DNA from: Candidatus Poseidoniales archaeon
Lineage (GTDB): Archaea; Thermoplasmatota; Poseidoniia; Poseidoniales; Poseidoniaceae
NCBI GenBank assembly: GCA_003602535.1
Contig: QQSA01000102.1
Span: 1-10,307 of the forward strand
Length of the DNA: 10,307 nucleotides
Direction of reading: 5' to 3'
Below the pieces are notes generated by a model that was given only the letters and a program-made list of their open reading frames with translations, had not been told where the DNA came from and ran no database searches. Shown here piece by piece: positions 7,679 to 10,307 of this stretch. Both the position numbers and the translations under genes were made by a program. Numbering within the stretch: position 1 is the stretch's first letter; every line of letters begins with the position of its first letter.

Positions 7679-9361
7679 ATGGCACCCAAAATCGCTTTGC
7701 TGCAAGTAAATCCTGTCGTGGGAGATATTGCGGGAAATGCATCTAAAATCTGCAACTTTGCAGAACAGGCGTCAAATGCTGGAGCTAGCCTTGCAGTTAC
7801 AACAGAACTTGCAATCAGTGGTTATCCTCCACGTGACTTACTTATTCAGTCAGATTTTGTCGATGCATGTTATGCTGCAGCAAGTTCCTTGCAATCGGTA
7901 ATTCCTATTCTAACCGGGACTCCTGTTCCTCCAGTAGGTGAGCGTACATTACCTGGAAACGGGGTCGTTAGAGCCGGAGATTCTGTCAGAGAAGTTGCCC
8001 GTAAGCAATTATTACCTACCTATGATGTATTTGACGAGGCTCGTTATTTTGAATCTGGAAGAGGACCTGGAATCGCTAGGACAATCGCAGGACTCGATAT
8101 TGGTGTGACAATTTGTGAAGATGCTTGGCAACATTGCGGAGCAACACCTAATGATTACGATAGTGACCCTATTATCCATATCATGGAATGGGGTCGTCAA
8201 GGAGTTGTCCTTGATGCGACTGTAAATCTCTCAGCTTCACCTTATCATGCTGATAAATCAGGAGTTAGAATCGCTGTTGCTCGAAGTGCTGCGGTTTCAC
8301 TAAATCATCCATTCCTACTTGCAAATCAAGTTGGTGGGAATGATGATTTGTTATTCGATGGTCGTTCAATAATCGCTTGGCCTGATGGTACTGTAGTAGT
8401 CGCACCAGGTTGGACTGAAGGAATCTTGATTGCGGATTTGAATTCTCCAGATGATTGTCTTTGGACAGGAGATGGCGAATGTACGATACTCCAACCTGGA
8501 GAAGAATTAATTTCGAATGATGGCGATTTGCTGGATGCAATTATCATTGGGCTATCCGATTATTGTCGTAAAAGTAGTATTTCGAAAATAGTATTGGGAT
8601 TATCTGGTGGGATCGATTCAGCATTAGCAGCGTGTGTTGCTAGTGCAGCGGTCGGTGCGGAGAATGTCACAGGCATCTCGATGCCATCACGACATTCTAG
8701 CCAACATAGTATAGATGATGCAAAGGCTACAGCAGAAGCTTTGGGCATCGAGTTTTCAATTCAACCAATTGAGGATTTGCATAGTTCTGCAGAATCAGCA
8801 TTGAAGGACATTTTGTCGAATGGACATCCTGTTGCTGGTGAGAATTTGCAAGCCAGACTAAGAGGTCTAATCGTTATGGCTCATGCAAATGCAAATGGGG
8901 CTATGGCTATTGCAACCGGTAATAAATCAGAGTTAGGACAAGGGTACTGCACCTTGTATGGCGATATGGCTGGAGGATATGCACCATTAGGTGATTTATA
9001 CAAAATGGAAGTTTATGCATTGGCAAAGGAATTCAATAAACGCCTCGGAATAGATGCGGTGAACGAATCTACCCTCACCAAACCTCCTAGTGCTGAATTA
9101 GCTCCTGATCAAAAAGATGAGGATAGTTTACCACCTTATCCAATTCTTGATGAGATATTGTGTCTGCATATCGAAGAAGGACTAGATGCAACCGAAATCA
9201 CAGCCAAAGGTCATGATGGACAAATGGTCAATGATGTCCTAACTCGCCTTGCAAGAAATGAACACAAGCGTTGGCAAATGCCACCTGCACCTAGGGTGTC
9301 TAAACGAGCATTCGGTCAAGGTTGGAGACAACCATTAGCAGCACGTCATGATTGGCGTTAA
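7679..9361 (+). CDS. nadE: Glutamine-dependent NAD+ synthetase
   Basis: Makes NAD+ from deamido-NAD+ (nicotinate adenine dinucleotide), ATP and glutamine, the last step of NAD biosynthesis, in the cytoplasm. The 560-residue product has two domains. The N-terminal nitrilase-type glutaminase (about 1-265) shows the catalytic triad E43 (TELAISGYPPRDL), K109 (RKQLLPTYDVFDEARYF) and C146 (GVTICEDAW). The C-terminal synthetase (about 285-560) has the PP-loop SGGIDS at 309-314, ENLQARLRG, TGNKSELGQGYCTLYGDM, and KPPSAELAPDQKDEDSLPPY. It ends with the usual KRWQMPPAPRVSKRAFG segment. All key residues are present and the length is normal for the two-domain form. The start is the ATG at 7679, supported by a Shine-Dalgarno-like gagggag. 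The gene starts 55 bp after the surface-protein stop on the same strand, so read-through is possible. Many archaea have only the short ammonia-dependent NadE, so this two-domain form suggests an origin by transfer from bacteria (inference). Confidence 0.97.
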   Translation: MAPKIALLQVNPVVGDIAGNASKICNFAEQASNAGASLAVTTELAISGYPPRDLLIQSDFVDACYAAASSLQSVIPILTGTPVPPVGERTLPGNGVVRAGDSVREVARKQLLPTYDVFDEARYFESGRGPGIARTIAGLDIGVTICEDAWQHCGATPNDYDSDPIIHIMEWGRQGVVLDATVNLSASPYHADKSGVRIAVARSAAVSLNHPFLLANQVGGNDDLLFDGRSIIAWPDGTVVVAPGWTEGILIADLNSPDDCLWTGDGECTILQPGEELISNDGDLLDAIIIGLSDYCRKSSISKIVLGLSGGIDSALAACVASAAVGAENVTGISMPSRHSSQHSIDDAKATAEALGIEFSIQPIEDLHSSAESALKDILSNGHPVAGENLQARLRGLIVMAHANANGAMAIATGNKSELGQGYCTLYGDMAGGYAPLGDLYKMEVYALAKEFNKRLGIDAVNESTLTKPPSAELAPDQKDEDSLPPYPILDEILCLHIEEGLDATEITAKGHDGQMVNDVLTRLARNEHKRWQMPPAPRVSKRAFGQGWRQPLAARHDWR

Positions 9362-10307
9362 TTGATGATAATCCATTCATCGGTTAGTTCCCCATGTGAC
9401 CAACCGAACATCTCTAGTCCATGAGTGGTTGAATCTGCGATATAGTAAACCATATCCTGAGTTATCCACAAATCTCCATGTACGCCTGCTTCCATATCTC
9501 CTGAATCATGGTCCCACAATAATTGCAAACCATCCACGGAAACCAGATGAAGTTGCCCCCCTTCAATTGGGTCATTCACCAAAGTTAGCAAATTGTCTCC
9601 AATCAGTGCTAGATGTGATGGATTAGAAGAAGAAATTCCTGTGGCAAAATCTGAATGTAACCATGCGTCGTATCCATTACTTGCACATAATTCAAACCCA
9701 TATTCAGGGATTCCACAATCGAACCATAGCATCCCATCATGGTTTACAGCATCAACTCCTTCACCTACATTTTGCAGAGATGAATTCAATTCAGATAGAC
9801 TAGAATTAACCGGGTCATATGAAAACAATCCTCCTGAATTGAATAATATTCTATCTCCTACGACTACGGGGGGAATGTGTAAGCCAGTATCACTTTGGAG
9901 ATGATTTGTTATCTGTTCTAGATTTTGACCATTTGATCGATGTAACTGTGGTCCAAAAATATCGCTAGTTGCTATGAACCAATAATGCCCATTTACGAAT
10001 ACTGCTAAGGAATTTAACTCACCATAGTGAATATTTCCATCGATAGAAATATTGTCCTGAGTGTTGTAAATTAATATTCCATTAACAGATGATATATTAT
10101 CATAATCACCCGATATCATCATTTCAGATTCGGCAAAAATAGCGATGCCTCCTTGATGATTAAGGATTAATTCATCTCCGTGCTTTAGAAGATCATCGTT
10201 CGAATTGATGCCTCCACTTAGGTTGGTTTCTTTCCATGTAGTTTCTCCATCGGTTGACCATAATTGGGTTCCAAGTTCATCAGTTGCATCGAACCAGATT
10301 CGATTAT
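9358..10307 (-). CDS. Repeat protein, probable beta-propeller, N-terminus cut off by window edge
   Basis: The frame is open from the right edge to the stop at 9358-9360, giving 315 complete residues. A Met at 10120-10122 is internal: the upstream 61 codons are open in the same frame and carry the same repeat, so the true start lies outside the window. Units share a pattern of Trp/Tyr-Phe, a short acidic turn, Gly-x-x-Leu/Met, then a Ser/Thr/Asn-Asp/Asn-Gly turn: WFDATDELGTQLWSTDGE, WFIATSDIFGPQLHRSNGQ, WFDCGIPEYGFELCASNGY, and two more toward the C-terminus (DPIEGGQLHLVSVDG, DSTTHGLEMFGWSHG). The last three recur every 47 residues exactly. This resembles 'GTELW.TDGT' repeat proteins, which are usually secreted and fold as propellers. 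No membrane anchor follows; the protein ends soon after the last unit. Function unknown; an extracellular binding role is inference. Its stop overlaps the nadE stop. Confidence 0.85.
   Translation of the reverse strand, partial: NRIWFDATDELGTQLWSTDGETTWKETNLSGGINSNDDLLKHGDELILNHQGGIAIFAESEMMISGDYDNISSVNGILIYNTQDNISIDGNIHYGELNSLAVFVNGHYWFIATSDIFGPQLHRSNGQNLEQITNHLQSDTGLHIPPVVVGDRILFNSGGLFSYDPVNSSLSELNSSLQNVGEGVDAVNHDGMLWFDCGIPEYGFELCASNGYDAWLHSDFATGISSSNPSHLALIGDNLLTLVNDPIEGGQLHLVSVDGLQLLWDHDSGDMEAGVHGDLWITQDMVYYIADSTTHGLEMFGWSHGELTDEWIIIN
9364..10299 (-). repeat. Degenerate ~47-residue protein repeats
   Basis: Five recognisable units start (reading on the minus strand) near 10299, 9984, 9732, 9591 and 9450. 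The last three are exactly 141 bases apart. The wider gaps (315 and 252 bases) are near twice that and contain weaker candidates (GDELILNHQGG; GDRILFNSGGLF). This gives about seven units in the visible part, compatible with one propeller of six to eight blades. The repeat is only visible in protein, not in DNA. Confidence 0.55.

Noticed and set aside
8012..8748. Minus-strand ORFs of 62-91 residues under nadE
   Set aside because: Antisense to conserved NadE motifs; no independent support.
9396..9904. Plus-strand ORFs at 9396-9626 and 9593-9904
   Set aside because: Antisense to the minus-strand repeat protein, whose repeat pattern proves the coding strand.

Overview
The window looks like a piece of an uncultured marine archaeal genome, most probably a Marine Group II (Poseidoniales) or related Thermoplasmatota lineage. 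This is an inference. It rests on a giant secreted, single-pass surface protein with Ig-like and CARDB-like modules and an acidic C-terminal tail, moderate AT-richness, tight gene packing, and bacterial-looking housekeeping genes (a Thermus-like IleRS and a two-domain NAD synthetase). No rRNA or other decisive phylogenetic marker is present.

Layout, left to right. (1) Positions 1-2630, minus strand: isoleucyl-tRNA synthetase (ileS). It runs off the left edge, so its C-terminus is missing. (2) Positions 2631-2763: a short divergent intergenic region that must hold the start signals of both ileS and the next gene. (3) Positions 2764-7623, plus strand: one 1619-residue gene for a secreted surface protein. 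It has a signal peptide, two MAM/jelly-roll-like domains, Ca-binding-type loops, Ig-like segments, a CARDB-like domain, a transmembrane helix and a D/E-rich tail. (4) Positions 7679-9361, plus strand: glutamine-dependent NAD+ synthetase (nadE), 55 bp after the surface protein gene and with its own Shine-Dalgarno-like sequence. (5) Positions 9358-10307, minus strand: the 3' part of a gene for a repeat protein that is probably a beta-propeller related to 'ELW.TDGT' repeat proteins. It runs off the right edge and converges on nadE, the two stop codons overlapping within a TTAA palindrome.

The genes do not form an obvious pathway. Two housekeeping enzymes (tRNA charging and NAD synthesis) sit among two large surface or extracellular proteins. 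The surface protein gene and nadE could be co-transcribed, but nothing links them functionally. I found no tRNA, rRNA, CRISPR array, transposon or phage gene. I see no convincing new multi-gene system. The points most worth following up are the swapped class I signature motif (GIHH in place of HxGH) in IleRS, the unassigned architecture of the giant surface protein, and the shared-stop convergent gene pair.
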